Assembly (NCBI RefSeq): GCF_000721705.1
Contig: NZ_JOJL01000042.1
Span: 124,001 to 188,000 of the forward strand
Source: Actinoplanes subtropicus
Lineage (GTDB): Bacteria; Actinomycetota; Actinomycetes; Mycobacteriales; Micromonosporaceae
Direction: 5' to 3'
DNA: 64,000 nucleotides
Of the stretch, positions 18,385 through 28,228 are shown piece after piece; position 1 is the stretch's first letter, and every line of letters begins with the position of its first letter. Under the pieces are notes generated by a model. That model had not been told where the DNA came from, made no database searches, and was given only the letters and a program-made list of their open reading frames with translations. The translations under genes were made by a program, and so were the position numbers.

Positions 18385-19287
18385 ATGGCAACAACGCAGG
18401 CCGCGGCGCCGCTGGGCGTACGGCGCCGCCGCCGCTCCTGGAAGGGCTGGCAGTTCGTCGGCCCGTTCATGGTGGTCTTCGCCCTGGTGTTCCTCGCTCC
18501 GATCGCGTACTCGATCTACCTGAGCCTGTACAAGAACCGGCTGATCGGCGGGAACTCGTTCGTCGGGCTGGACAACTACCAGCAGGCGCTGCACGACTCG
18601 GTGTTCTGGGCGGCGTTCGGCCGGGTGGCGCTGTTCCTGGCCGTGCAGGTGCCCATCATGCTGGTGCTGGCGCTGATGGTGGCGCTCGCCATCGACAGCG
18701 GCCGGCTGCACGGCAAGGCGTTCTTCCGGGTGACGATCTTCCTGCCGTACGCGGTGCCGGCCGTCGTCGCGACGCTGATGTGGGGCTTCATGTACGGCTC
18801 CCAGTTCGGCCTGGTCGGCAACATCAACGACGCGCTGCACACCTCGCTGCCCGATCCGCTCGGCTCGCACCTGATGCTGACGTCGATCGGCAACATCGTG
18901 ACCTGGGAGTTCGTCGGCTACAACATGCTGATCTTCTACTCCGCGCTGCGCGTGGTGCCGACCTCGCTCTACGAGTCGGCCGAGATCGACGGCGCCGGGC
19001 AGTTCCGGATCATCCGGGCGATCAAGCTGCCGGCCATCCGCGGCGCCCTGGCGATCGCCACGATCTTCTCGGTGATCGGCAGCTTCCAGCTGTTCAACGA
19101 GCCGGCCATCCTGCGCCCGCTCGCGAAGAACGTGCTGACCACCGGCTACACCCCCAACATGTACGCCTACTCGCTGTCGTTCGCCGGTCAGCAGTACAAC
19201 TACGCCGCCACCGTGGCGATCATCATGGGTGTCATCACCATGGTCATCGCCTACGTCGTGCAGCTGCGCGGCGCGAGGGAGATCTGA
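18385..19287 (+). CDS. Sugar ABC transporter permease (MalF-like)
   Basis: The 300-residue CUT1 permease has six membrane helices and the EAA-loop motif SAEIDGAGQFRIIRAIKLPA about 90 residues from its end. It follows the LacI operators by 45 bp and overlaps the next gene by one base (TGATG). It forms the heterodimeric channel with the MalG-like partner; no ATPase is encoded here, so a shared MsiK-type ATPase elsewhere probably energises it. Confidence 0.9.
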   Translation: MATTQAAAPLGVRRRRRSWKGWQFVGPFMVVFALVFLAPIAYSIYLSLYKNRLIGGNSFVGLDNYQQALHDSVFWAAFGRVALFLAVQVPIMLVLALMVALAIDSGRLHGKAFFRVTIFLPYAVPAVVATLMWGFMYGSQFGLVGNINDALHTSLPDPLGSHLMLTSIGNIVTWEFVGYNMLIFYSALRVVPTSLYESAEIDGAGQFRIIRAIKLPAIRGALAIATIFSVIGSFQLFNEPAILRPLAKNVLTTGYTPNMYAYSLSFAGQQYNYAATVAIIMGVITMVIAYVVQLRGAREI

Positions 19288-20201
19288 TGACCACCGCGGT
19301 GCAACCGTCCCGGCGCACGCGTCCGTCCGCGATCGCCCACAAGCCCTATCGCCGCAGCAAACGGCGCAGCAAGACGCTCACGCTGCTCACCTCGCTCGTC
19401 GCGATCTACAGCCTGATCCCGCTGGCCTGGCTGGTGATCAACGCGACCAAGACGCAGAACGGGTTGCAGAACTCGTTCGGCCTCTGGTTCGCGCACGGCA
19501 AGTTCGCCCTCTTCGACAACATCCGGGACACGTTCACGTACCAGGACGGGGTGTTCCTCCGCTGGTTCGCCAACACCGTGCTGTACGTGGTGGTCGGCGC
19601 CGGCGGTGCGACCTTCCTCGCCACCCTGGCCGGGTACGGGCTGGCCAAGTTCAACTTCCCCGGCAAGCGCGGCGTCTTCGCCACCGTGATCGGCGCGGTG
19701 GCGGTGCCCGGCACCGCGCTGGCCGTCCCGACCTTCCTCATGTTCAGCAAGCTGGGCCTCACCAACACCCCGTGGTCGGTGATCATCCCGTCGCTGATCT
19801 CGCCGTTCGGGCTGTACCTGATGTGGACCTTCTCCGCCCAGGCGATCCCGGACGAGATGCTCGAGGCCGCCCGGATCGACGGCGCGGGCGAGTTCCGGAC
19901 GTTCTTCCGCGTCTCCGTGCCGCTGCTCGGCCCCGGCATCGTCACGGTCCTGCTCTTCACGATGGTCGCGACCTGGAACAACTACTTCCTGCCGCTGATC
20001 ATGCTGAAGGACCCGAACTGGTACCCGCTCACCATCGGCATCAACTCCTGGAACGACCAGGCGGCGACGGTGGACGGGCAGGCCGTGTTCAACCTCGTCA
20101 TCACCGGATCGCTCCTGACGATCCTGCCGTTGCTCGCGGCTTTCCTCTTCCTCCAGCGCTACTGGCAGTCCGGTCTTGCCGCCGGCAGCGTCAAAGAATG
20201 A
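19287..20201 (+). CDS. Sugar ABC transporter permease (MalG-like)
   Basis: The 304-residue CUT1 permease starts MTTAVQPSRRTRPSAIAHKP with a basic cytoplasmic tail. Six helices follow and the EAA loop reads EAARIDGAGEFRTFFRVSVP. It overlaps the MalF-like gene by one base. Its stop overlaps an alternative ATG (20198) of the binding protein. Confidence 0.9.
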   Translation: MTTAVQPSRRTRPSAIAHKPYRRSKRRSKTLTLLTSLVAIYSLIPLAWLVINATKTQNGLQNSFGLWFAHGKFALFDNIRDTFTYQDGVFLRWFANTVLYVVVGAGGATFLATLAGYGLAKFNFPGKRGVFATVIGAVAVPGTALAVPTFLMFSKLGLTNTPWSVIIPSLISPFGLYLMWTFSAQAIPDEMLEAARIDGAGEFRTFFRVSVPLLGPGIVTVLLFTMVATWNNYFLPLIMLKDPNWYPLTIGINSWNDQAATVDGQAVFNLVITGSLLTILPLLAAFLFLQRYWQSGLAAGSVKE

Positions 20202-20224
20202 TTGCAATTCCCGAAAGGAAACTA

Positions 20225-21568
20225 ATGTCCAGAATGCTCAAGGTGGCCGCTGCCGCGACCGCCGCGATGCTCGCACTGGCCGCCTGTGGCGGCAACAGCG
20301 ACGACAAGTCCTCCAACTCCTCCAGCAGCGGCGGCGGCACCTCGGCCGCCGACGTGACGGCCGCGCTCAGCAAGGGCGGCAGCATCACGGTCTGGGCGTG
20401 GGACGGCACGATCAAGGACGTGGCCGCGGGCTTCGAGAAGAAGTACCCGAACGTCAAGGTCAACCTGGTCAACGCGGGCACCGGCGACAAGCAGTACACG
20501 GCGCTGCAGAACGTGGTCGCGGCCGGCAAGGGCGTTCCCGACGTCGCGCAGATCGAGTACTTCGCGGTCCTGCAGTTCGCGCTCTCCAAGTCGCTGGCCA
20601 ACATCTCCAGCTTCGGCGCCGCCGACCTGAAGAGCAACTACACCCCGGGCCCGTGGAACGCGGTCACCCCGAACGGTGGCGTCTACGGCCTGCCGCTCGA
20701 CTCCGGCCCGATGGCGATGTTCTACAACAAGGAGGTGTTCGACAAGTACAAGATCACGGTCCCGACCACCTGGGCCGAGTACGTCGACGCCGCCCGCAAG
20801 CTGCACAAGGCCAACGCGAAGGCGTACCTCACCGCGGACTCCGGCGACGCCGGCTTCACCACCAGCATGATCTGGCAGGCCGGCGGCAAGCCGTACACCG
20901 TCGACGGCACCAACGTGGGCATCAACTTCACCTCGGACGCCGGTTCGCAGAAGTTCGCCACCGCCTGGCAGCCGATGATCACCGAGAAGTTGCTCGCCCC
21001 GATCGCCCCGTGGACCGACCAGTGGTTCAAGGCGCTCGGCGACGGTACCATCGCCAGCCTGGTGACCGGCGCGTGGATGCCCGGCAACCTCTCCTCGAAC
21101 GCCGCCGCCGCGTCCGGCAAGTGGCGCGTCGCCCCGATGCCGCAGTGGGACGCCGGCGGCACCGCCACCGCCGAGAACGGCGGCAGCTCGCTCGGCGTGA
21201 TGGACAAGGCCGCCAACAAGGCGCTGGCCTACGCGTTCGTCAAGTACGCGTCGGCGGAGGAGGGCAAGGACATCCGGATCAAGGCCGGCGCGTTCCCGTC
21301 CACCACGGCCGACCTCAGCTCGCAGACGTTCCTCGACACGCCGTTCCCGTACTTCGGCGGCCAGAAGGCCAACGAGATCTTCGCGAAGTCGGCGCAGAAC
21401 GTCGTCCCCGGCTGGACCTACCTGCCGTTCCAGGTGTACGCGAACAGCATCTTCAACGACACCGTCGGCAAGGCGTACGTGTCGAGCACCACGCTCGCCG
21501 ACGGCCTGAAGGCCTGGCAGGAGCAGTCCGCCAAGTACGGCGGCGAGCAGGGCTTCACCGTCAAGTGA
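20225..21568 (+). CDS. Sugar-binding lipoprotein of CUT1 ABC importer
   Basis: The 447-residue protein has a lipoprotein signal ending LALAACGGN and a Ser/Gly-rich linker, then a type II binding fold (SITVWAWDGTIKDVAAGFEK, VPDVAQIEYFAVLQFA, AWMPGN). ATG 20225 follows an AAAGGA ribosome site; ATG 20198 in frame overlaps the permease stop but would give a poorer signal peptide. It delivers an oligosaccharide or disaccharide to the two upstream permeases. A strong hairpin follows it. Confidence 0.9.
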   Translation: MSRMLKVAAAATAAMLALAACGGNSDDKSSNSSSSGGGTSAADVTAALSKGGSITVWAWDGTIKDVAAGFEKKYPNVKVNLVNAGTGDKQYTALQNVVAAGKGVPDVAQIEYFAVLQFALSKSLANISSFGAADLKSNYTPGPWNAVTPNGGVYGLPLDSGPMAMFYNKEVFDKYKITVPTTWAEYVDAARKLHKANAKAYLTADSGDAGFTTSMIWQAGGKPYTVDGTNVGINFTSDAGSQKFATAWQPMITEKLLAPIAPWTDQWFKALGDGTIASLVTGAWMPGNLSSNAAAASGKWRVAPMPQWDAGGTATAENGGSSLGVMDKAANKALAYAFVKYASAEEGKDIRIKAGAFPSTTADLSSQTFLDTPFPYFGGQKANEIFAKSAQNVVPGWTYLPFQVYANSIFNDTVGKAYVSSTTLADGLKAWQEQSAKYGGEQGFTVK

Positions 21569-21573
21569 CACGC

Positions 21574-21607
21574 GGAGGCCCGCGGCTTCTCCTCGCCGCG
21601 GGCCTCC
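21574..21607 (+). terminator. Intra-operon hairpin between binding protein and GH42
   Basis: GGAGGCCCGCGGC (21574-21586) pairs perfectly with GCCGCGGGCCTCC (21595-21607) over an 8-nt loop and is followed by TCCTTT. It lies 24 bp before the GH42 start, so it may terminate part of the transcripts or stabilise the upstream mRNA. Confidence 0.7.
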
Positions 21608-21630
21608 TCCTTTCGCACCAGGGAGATCGT

Positions 21631-23607
21631 GTGAGTACCCCCCGTTGGCTGCGCCGTGCCGGCACACCCCGCCTCGAGTTCGGCGCCGACTACAACCCCG
21701 ACCAGTGGCCGCGTGCGGTGTGGGACGACGACGTCCGGCACATGCGCGAGGCCGGCGTCACCATCGTGTCGCTCGCGATCTTCTCCTGGGCCCGGCTCGA
21801 GCCCGCCGACGGTGTGTTCGACTTCGCGTGGCTCGACGACGCAATGGATCTGCTGCACGCCAACGGGATCCTGGTCGACCTGGCCACCGCGACCGCTTCG
21901 CCGCCGCCGTGGCTGACCGCCGCGCACCCGGAGATCCTGCCGGTCGACCGGGTCGGCGAGACCATCTGGCCGGGCGGCCGGCAGCACTGGCGGCCGACCT
22001 CGCCGGTGTTCCGGACGTACGCCCTGCGCCTGGTCCGGGCGATCGCCGATCGCTACCGCGACCATCCCGCGCTGACCGCCTGGCACGTCAACAACGAGCT
22101 CGGCTGCCACAACGTCTACGACTACTCCGACGACGCCGCGACCGCTTTCCGATCGTGGCTGCGCGATCGCTATCAAACGATCGAAGCGCTCAACGACGCC
22201 TGGGCGACCGCCTTCTGGTCGCAGCGCTACACCGCGTGGGACGAGATCCTCCCGCCGCGGCTGGCCGCCACCTACCCGAACCCCGGCCAGCAGCTCGATT
22301 TCAAGCGGTTCTCCTCGGACGCGCTCAAGGACTACCTGATCGCCGAGCGGGAGGTGCTGCGCGAGATCACCCCCGAGGTGCCGATCACCACCAACTTCAT
22401 GGTGATGGGCGAGACGAGCGCGATGAATTACGCCGACTGGGCGGCCGAGGTCGATTTCATTTCCAACGACCATTACCGTACGCCCGGGGCACGCTCCGCC
22501 GACGAGCTGTCCTTCTCGGCCAACCTGACCGGGAACATCGCCGGCGGCCGGCCGTGGTTCCTGCTGGAGCACTCGACGAGCGCGGTCAACTGGCAGCCGA
22601 TCAACCTGGCCAAGCGCCCGGGTGAGATCGAACGCGACTCGCTGCTGCACGTGGCGCACGGCGCCGACGCGGTCTGCTTCTTCCAGTGGCGGCAGTCCAA
22701 GGGCGGCGCCGAGAAGTACCACTCGGCGATGCTCCCGCACGCCGGCGCCGACAGCGACCTGTTCCGATCGGTCGTGGCGCTCGGCTCCCGCCTCGGGGAG
22801 CTCGCCCCGCTCGCCGGCACGCCGCGCACCCCGGCCCGCGCCGCGATCGTTTTCGACTGGGAGTCGTGGTGGGCCGCCGAGCTCGACTCGCACCCGACCG
22901 ATCGCCTGCGGTACCGGCAGGAGGCGTTCGACTGGTACACCGCCTTCCTCGACCTGGGCATCCGCGCCGACGTGGTCCCGCTCGCGGCCGACCTTTCCGG
23001 GTACGAGCTGGTCATCGCCCCGATCCTGCACGTCGTCCCGGCCGCCCTCACCGCGCGCCTGACCGGCTACGTCGAGGCCGGCGGTCACCTGGTCACCACG
23101 TACTTCTCCGGGATCGTGGACGAGAACGACCACGTGTGGCTCGGCGGCTACCCGGGCGCGCTGCGCGACCTGCTCGGCATCCGGATCGAGGAGTTCGCCC
23201 CGCTGCTGGACGACGAGCGGGCCGAGCTCGACAACGGCCTGACCGGATCGCTGTGGACCGATCGCCTCGAGGTGACCGCCGCCGAGGTCGAGGTGCTCGC
23301 CTCGTACAAGACCGGGGATCTCGACGGCCGCGCGGCGGTGACCCGGCGACCGGTCGGGGCCGGCTCCGCCTCGTACGTCTCGACGCGTCTCGGGCCCGAA
23401 GGGCTCGGGGTGCTCCTCGCCGAGCTGGCCGCGCGCGCCGGGGTGACCAGCGACCTGCCCGCGGAGCTGCGCGGCCGGGTCGAGGTGGCCCGGCGTGGCG
23501 ACTTCCGCTTCGTCTTCAACCGCACCGGCGAGCCGGTGGACATCTCCGCGTTGTCCCCGGCCGAACCCATTCTCACCGCCAGGGGAGTGGCGGTGCTGCA
23601 CGCCTGA
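21631..23607 (+). CDS. Beta-galactosidase, glycoside hydrolase family 42
   Basis: The 658-residue enzyme opens with the GH42 signature FGADYNPDQWPRAVWDDDV. The acid/base Glu is in WHVNNELGCH and the nucleophile Glu in WFLLEHSTSAVNW; a trimerisation-type domain and a short beta domain follow. There is no signal peptide, so it cleaves imported beta-galactosides in the cytoplasm. GTG 21631 follows a GGGAG ribosome site. It is the last gene of the LacI-controlled importer operon and is followed by a strong terminator. Confidence 0.93.
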   Translation: MSTPRWLRRAGTPRLEFGADYNPDQWPRAVWDDDVRHMREAGVTIVSLAIFSWARLEPADGVFDFAWLDDAMDLLHANGILVDLATATASPPPWLTAAHPEILPVDRVGETIWPGGRQHWRPTSPVFRTYALRLVRAIADRYRDHPALTAWHVNNELGCHNVYDYSDDAATAFRSWLRDRYQTIEALNDAWATAFWSQRYTAWDEILPPRLAATYPNPGQQLDFKRFSSDALKDYLIAEREVLREITPEVPITTNFMVMGETSAMNYADWAAEVDFISNDHYRTPGARSADELSFSANLTGNIAGGRPWFLLEHSTSAVNWQPINLAKRPGEIERDSLLHVAHGADAVCFFQWRQSKGGAEKYHSAMLPHAGADSDLFRSVVALGSRLGELAPLAGTPRTPARAAIVFDWESWWAAELDSHPTDRLRYRQEAFDWYTAFLDLGIRADVVPLAADLSGYELVIAPILHVVPAALTARLTGYVEAGGHLVTTYFSGIVDENDHVWLGGYPGALRDLLGIRIEEFAPLLDDERAELDNGLTGSLWTDRLEVTAAEVEVLASYKTGDLDGRAAVTRRPVGAGSASYVSTRLGPEGLGVLLAELAARAGVTSDLPAELRGRVEVARRGDFRFVFNRTGEPVDISALSPAEPILTARGVAVLHA

Positions 23608-23628
23608 CCGTCCGGGCGTGCATGGATT

Positions 23629-23660
23629 CCCGGTGGCGCCCCCGCCCGGGCGCCACCGGG
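23629..23660 (+). terminator. Terminator of the importer/GH42 operon
   Basis: CCCGGTGGCGCCC (23629-23641) pairs perfectly with GGGCGCCACCGGG (23648-23660) over a 6-nt loop, followed by TCTTCCT. Confidence 0.82.
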
Positions 23661-23743
23661 TCTTCCTGATGGTCGTGTTCACGTTCGGCCGAACCTCGGC
23701 CGAGTGAGTTGACTCGGGCCGTGTGCTCCAGTGCCATGGGACG

Positions 23744-26128
23744 ATGCCGGTGACGGGTCGGATGGGACCGGGCGAGCTTCCCGCCGAGTTGACGAGCTTT
23801 GTCGGGCGACGCCGCGACATTGGCGAGGTCAAACGGCTGCTCGGCGATGCCCGGCTGGTGACCCTGACCGGCATCGGCGGGACCGGCAAGACCCGGCTGG
23901 CGTTGCGGGTGGCCGCCGACGTGCGTCGTGCCCTGCCGGACGGGGGCTGGTTCGTCGACCTGACCGAGCTGCGCACCTTCGGGGTGTCCGCCGGCGAGGT
24001 GGAGGATCCGGACGCGCTGGCGCATCTGGTGGCGGCGGCGCTGGGGCTGCACGACCGGCCCGGCGTGCCGCCGCTGCGCCGGCTCGCCGACCATCTGGCC
24101 GGCCGGCACGCGATGCTCGTGCTGGACAACTGCGAACACCTGTCGGCGGCGGCCGCGGTCCTGGCCGACCGCCTGCTCCGGTCCTGTCCGCGGCTGCGGG
24201 TCATCGCCACCAGCCGGGAGCCGCTCGGGATCGCCGGCGAGACGATCTACCCGGTCTCCCCGCTGCCGGCGCCGCCGCCCGGCCGGCCGAGCCCGGCCGG
24301 CCTGGAGAGCTACGAGTCGGTGACCCTGTTCGTCAGCCGGGCCCGGACCGTCGCCTCCACCTTCCAGCTCACCGGCGAGAACGCCGGCGCGGTGGCCGAG
24401 ATCTGCCACCGCCTGGACGGGCTGCCGCTGGCGGTCGAGCTGGCCGCCGCCCGCATTCGGGTGCTGTCGCCGCGGCAGATCCTGGACCGGCTCACCGACC
24501 GGTTCGCCCTGCTCGGCCGGGGCAGCCGGACCGCGCCGGCCCGGCAGCAGACGCTGCGGGCCTGCGTCGACTGGTCGTACGACCTGTGCAGCAAACCCGA
24601 ACGACTGCTGTGGGCGCGCCTGTCGGTGTTCGTCGGCGGGTTCGAGCTCGACGCGGCCGAGAGCGTGTGCGCCGACGAGTCGCTGCCCGCCGACGAGCTG
24701 CTGGACCTGGTGGCCGGGCTGGTGAACCGATCGATCCTGATCCGCGACGACCCGCCCGCCGGCGACGCCGAGGCGGCGCGCTACCGGATGCTCGAGACGA
24801 TTCGCGACTACGGCCACCAGGAGTTGCGCGAGGACGGCGAGTACGACCTGCTCCACCGGCGGCACGCCGACTGGTGCCAGGACCTGGTCACGCAGGCCGC
24901 GGGAAAGTGGATCAGCCACCGGCAGGGGTACTGGTACGCCCGGCTGACCCGCGAGCACCCCAACCTGCGGGCGGCGATCGAGTACTGCCTGGACGAGCCC
25001 GGCCTGGCCGACTCGGCGTTGCTGCTGGCGATGACCGCGCCGCTGTCCTACTGGTCCCGCCGCGGGCTGTTCAGCGAGGTCCGGCAATGGCTGGCCCGGA
25101 CCCTCGCGCACACCAGCACGACCCCCGCGCTCCGGGCCCGGGCGTTGCTGTTCGCCAGCCACAATGCGATGACGCAGGGCGACACCGAGGCCGCGACGCG
25201 CTTGCTGCGGGAGGGCGAGGACCTCACCCGGCGGTACGGCGAGCCCGTCGAGGCCGCCTACGCCTCCTACGTACGGGGAGTGGTGTCGCTGCACCGCGGC
25301 GACCTGCTCGCCACGATCGAGGCCCAGGAGTCGACGCTCGCCATCCTGGCCACCGCCGCGCGATCCGAGTCGGGGCGCGAGCTGGAGCTACGGCTCTGCC
25401 AGCTGATCGGCCTCGGCCTGACCATGGGCATGGCGGGCGACCACCAGCGGTCCGACGCCTGCCTCGCGGAGGTCGTGGCGATCTCCGAGGCGTGCGGGGA
25501 CACCCACATCCGGGCCTGCGCCCTGTGGGGCCAGGCGCTGTCGGCCTGGCGGCAGGGCCGGGTCGACGCGACCGTCGCGGCCCTCGCGGCGGGCCTGCGG
25601 CTGCGGCAGACCGAGGAACTGCCCGACCGGTTCAGCCTCGCCCGGTTCATGGAGACCACGGCGTGGGTGGCCGCCGGCGCGGGGCAGTACGCGCGCGCCG
25701 CCACCCTGCTCGGCGCCGCCGACGCGCTGTGGACCGAGATCGGCATCCGCGGCCCGCGGCGCAGCGACATGGCCGGCCACCACGAGACCTGCGAGCGGCA
25801 GACGCGGGAGCACCTGAACGACAAGAGCTTCGACGAGGCGAGCGCCCGCGGCCGAGCGCTGTCCTACCACGACGCCATCGCGTACGCCCTGAACGAACCG
25901 CCCCGCCGGCCCGCGGCGCCCGCGCCGGAGGAACCGGCGCCGCTGACCCGCCGCGAACGGGAGGTGGCCGACCTCGTCGCCGAGGGCCTCTCCAACAAGG
26001 AGATCGCCGCCGCCCTGGTGATCTCCACGCGTACCGCCGAGAGCCACGTCGAGCGCATTCTCGCCAAGCTGGGCTTCGCCTCCCGGGCCCAGGTCGCCGC
26101 GTGGAAGGCCGGCGTCAAGGGAACCTGA
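23744..26128 (+). CDS. NB-ARC/TPR LuxR-family transcriptional regulator
   Basis: The 794-residue regulator begins GELPAELTSFVGRRRDIGEV, typical of the AfsR/LuxR ATPase family. Walker A is GIGGTGKT (about residue 44), Walker B AMLVLDNCEH, sensor region RVIATSREPLGI. A long TPR-like helical region fills 350-700. The LuxR HTH at the end reads LTRREREVADLVAEGLSNKE then SHVERILAKLGF. ATG 23744 is preferred; an earlier ATG at 23723 adds seven residues. Targets are unknown; the MHS transporter downstream (75-bp gap) is one candidate. Confidence 0.85.
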   Translation: MPVTGRMGPGELPAELTSFVGRRRDIGEVKRLLGDARLVTLTGIGGTGKTRLALRVAADVRRALPDGGWFVDLTELRTFGVSAGEVEDPDALAHLVAAALGLHDRPGVPPLRRLADHLAGRHAMLVLDNCEHLSAAAAVLADRLLRSCPRLRVIATSREPLGIAGETIYPVSPLPAPPPGRPSPAGLESYESVTLFVSRARTVASTFQLTGENAGAVAEICHRLDGLPLAVELAAARIRVLSPRQILDRLTDRFALLGRGSRTAPARQQTLRACVDWSYDLCSKPERLLWARLSVFVGGFELDAAESVCADESLPADELLDLVAGLVNRSILIRDDPPAGDAEAARYRMLETIRDYGHQELREDGEYDLLHRRHADWCQDLVTQAAGKWISHRQGYWYARLTREHPNLRAAIEYCLDEPGLADSALLLAMTAPLSYWSRRGLFSEVRQWLARTLAHTSTTPALRARALLFASHNAMTQGDTEAATRLLREGEDLTRRYGEPVEAAYASYVRGVVSLHRGDLLATIEAQESTLAILATAARSESGRELELRLCQLIGLGLTMGMAGDHQRSDACLAEVVAISEACGDTHIRACALWGQALSAWRQGRVDATVAALAAGLRLRQTEELPDRFSLARFMETTAWVAAGAGQYARAATLLGAADALWTEIGIRGPRRSDMAGHHETCERQTREHLNDKSFDEASARGRALSYHDAIAYALNEPPRRPAAPAPEEPAPLTRREREVADLVAEGLSNKEIAAALVISTRTAESHVERILAKLGFASRAQVAAWKAGVKGT

Positions 26129-26203
26129 ACCGGTTCCCCCCTTCGGGTTATCACCGTCGGTTGGTGTGTCGACACCGTTCGTGACCACTGCGATGCTCGC
26201 CTG

Positions 26204-27526
26204 ATGCCAGAGCCCGCACCCGTCCGATCCGGAGCGCGGTCACGTCGCGTGGCGCTCGCCGCGGCCATCGGCACCTTCATCGAGGGATACGACTCCCTGC
26301 TGTACGGCTACTTCGCCAGCATCCTGGCTCTCCACTTCTTCCCGCCCGGCGATCCGACCGCCGCCCTGCTGAACACGTTCGCCATCTTCGCGGTCGGGTA
26401 CGTGATCCGGCCGCTGGGCGGGATCGTCTTCGGCCACGTCGGCGACCGGCTGGGCCGGCGCTCCGCCCTCGCCGGCTCGATCCTGCTCATGGCCGTGGCC
26501 ACGCTCGGCATCGGCCTGCTGCCCACGTACGCCACGGCCGGCGCGCTCGCGCCCGCCCTGCTGCTGGCCTGCCGCCTGGTCCAGGGCTTCTCGGTCGGCG
26601 GCGAGTACGTCGGCGCCAATGTGTTCATCCTCGAACACGCCAGGGTCGGCCGGTCCGGCCGGTGGGTGTCCAGCAACCAGGTGGCCGGCTACGTGGGCAT
26701 CTCCGCGGCGGGCGCGACCAGCCTGCTGCTGGCCCGCGCCCTCGGCACGGCCGACCTGACCGCTTGGGGGTGGCGGATCCCGTTCTTCGCCGCCGTACCG
26801 CTCGGCCTCCTCGGCCTCTACCTGCGGTGGCGGGTGCCGGACAGCCCGGTGTACGCGGCCGGCGAGGTCCGCACGCCCGCGTTCCCGCTGGCCGCGGCCC
26901 TGCGCCGGGTTCCGCGGGGGATCCTGCTCTACGGCGGCTGGTTCGCCGTGGTGGGGCTCGGCGGCTACCTGCTGCACGGGTACCTGGCCAGCTACCTCAT
27001 CAAGGTGGTGGGGCTGAGCCCGGCCCAGGCGTTCGGCGCCAACCTGGTGGCGGTGCTGACCCTCGCGGTCGGTGCGGTGACCGGCGGGTTCCTCGTGGAC
27101 CGGTACCGGCCCGCCACGGTCGGGCTGATCAGTGCGATCGGCATCGGCGTCCTGGTCGTCCCGTGCTTCCTGCTCATCCAGCGCGGCACCGTGGCCTCGG
27201 CCGTCCTCGGCCAGATCCCGATCGCCGCCTGCCTGGGCGTCGCGGCCACCTTCGGCGCCACGCTGAGCCTCTCGCTGTTCCCGGCGGAGGTGCGGTTCAC
27301 CGCGTCCGGGGTCGCGCACAACGTGACGGTGACCCTGTTCGGTAGCACCGCGCCGCTCGTCTCGACCTGGTTGATCGCCCGCACCGGCAGCGCCTCGGCC
27401 CCCGCGTGGTACCTCGCCGGGATGACACTCGTCGGGGTGACCGTGGCGGTGGTTCTGCTCTCCGCCGGTCGCGCCCGGGTGCCGGTCCCCTGGGGCCCCG
27501 CCGCGGTGAGCGTGCGTGACCGGTAA
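26204..27526 (+). CDS. MFS transporter, metabolite:H+ symporter (MHS) family
   Basis: The 440-residue protein has twelve helices and MHS signatures: GTFIEGYDSLLYGYFAS in helix 1, GHVGDRLGRR between helices 2 and 3, and RLVQGFSVGGEYVGA in helix 4. Family members import citrate, shikimate, proline or betaine with protons; the substrate here cannot be read from sequence. It follows the LuxR regulator by 75 bp and its end overlaps a decayed regulator start. Confidence 0.88.
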   Translation: MPEPAPVRSGARSRRVALAAAIGTFIEGYDSLLYGYFASILALHFFPPGDPTAALLNTFAIFAVGYVIRPLGGIVFGHVGDRLGRRSALAGSILLMAVATLGIGLLPTYATAGALAPALLLACRLVQGFSVGGEYVGANVFILEHARVGRSGRWVSSNQVAGYVGISAAGATSLLLARALGTADLTAWGWRIPFFAAVPLGLLGLYLRWRVPDSPVYAAGEVRTPAFPLAAALRRVPRGILLYGGWFAVVGLGGYLLHGYLASYLIKVVGLSPAQAFGANLVAVLTLAVGAVTGGFLVDRYRPATVGLISAIGIGVLVVPCFLLIQRGTVASAVLGQIPIAACLGVAATFGATLSLSLFPAEVRFTASGVAHNVTVTLFGSTAPLVSTWLIARTGSASAPAWYLAGMTLVGVTVAVVLLSAGRARVPVPWGPAAVSVRDR

Positions 27527-27635
27527 CCTCCCCGCGCCGTTCACGAGCTTCGTCAACCGGCGCGCGGAGATCACCGGGCTGAGCCGGCTGACCGCCGACG
27601 CCCGGCCGGCGGCCTCGACGCGGCCACTCCCTTAG
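27516..27635 (+). pseudogene. N-terminal remnant of an NB-ARC LuxR regulator
   Basis: A 39-codon frame (GTG 27516 to TAG 27633) encodes NLPAPFTSFVNRRAEITGLS and then RLTADAR before diverging. This matches the opening of the full-length regulator at 23744 (ELPAELTSFVGRRRDIGEVK, RLLGDAR) and stops just before the Walker A motif. It overlaps the MHS transporter stop. It looks like the broken start of a second regulator of this family. Confidence 0.7.
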
Positions 27636-27644
27636 GCTGACCGG

Positions 27645-28214
27645 GTGACCAGCCAGTCTCATATGGATGCGCAGCGCCGGGATCCGATCCACATAGTTCC
27701 CTACGACCCGAACTGGCCCGCCGCGTTTGAAGAGCAACGGTCGCGGGTGGAGTCGGCCCTGCGTCCCTGGCTCGTCGGTCCGGTCGAGCACATCGGAAGC
27801 ACCTCGGTGCCGGGCCTGGCAGCCAAACCGATCATCGACATGCTCGCCAGGATTCCCGACCACCAAACCGGTGACATCATCGAAGCGATGTCCGGCGTCG
27901 GCTGGGCGTATGCGCCGGAGCCGGGTGACGAGCCGGCGAGGAAGTGGTCATTCTGCTTTCCCGGCATCGGCTGGCGCACCCATCACCTGCACAGCTTCGA
28001 GGCCGCGCCCGAGAACTGGCAGTCCCTGCTGACGTTCCGCGACCACCTGCGAACCCACCCCGACGACGCAACCGAGTACGGCCGGATCAAGACAGCCCTC
28101 GCCACGGCCGACGCCCACGACCGTCCGCGCTATCGAGCGGGCAAAGCGCCGTTCATCGAGGGGCTGCTGCACCACCTGGACCCGTCGGGTGACCGGCCGC
28201 ACCGCAACGGCTAG
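27645..28214 (+). CDS. GrpB family protein
   Basis: The 189-residue protein has the GrpB/UPF0157 signatures VPYDPNWPAAFEEQRSRV, VEHIGSTSVPGLAAKPIIDM and FRDHLRTHPDDATEYGRIK. GrpB proteins are nucleotidyltransferase-fold proteins of unclear role, often standing alone or fused to dephospho-CoA kinase. GTG 27645 is used; ATG 27663 is possible. It is intact inside a region of broken genes. Confidence 0.88.
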   Translation: MTSQSHMDAQRRDPIHIVPYDPNWPAAFEEQRSRVESALRPWLVGPVEHIGSTSVPGLAAKPIIDMLARIPDHQTGDIIEAMSGVGWAYAPEPGDEPARKWSFCFPGIGWRTHHLHSFEAAPENWQSLLTFRDHLRTHPDDATEYGRIKTALATADAHDRPRYRAGKAPFIEGLLHHLDPSGDRPHRNG

Positions 28215-28228
28215 CTTTGACCCTCGTG

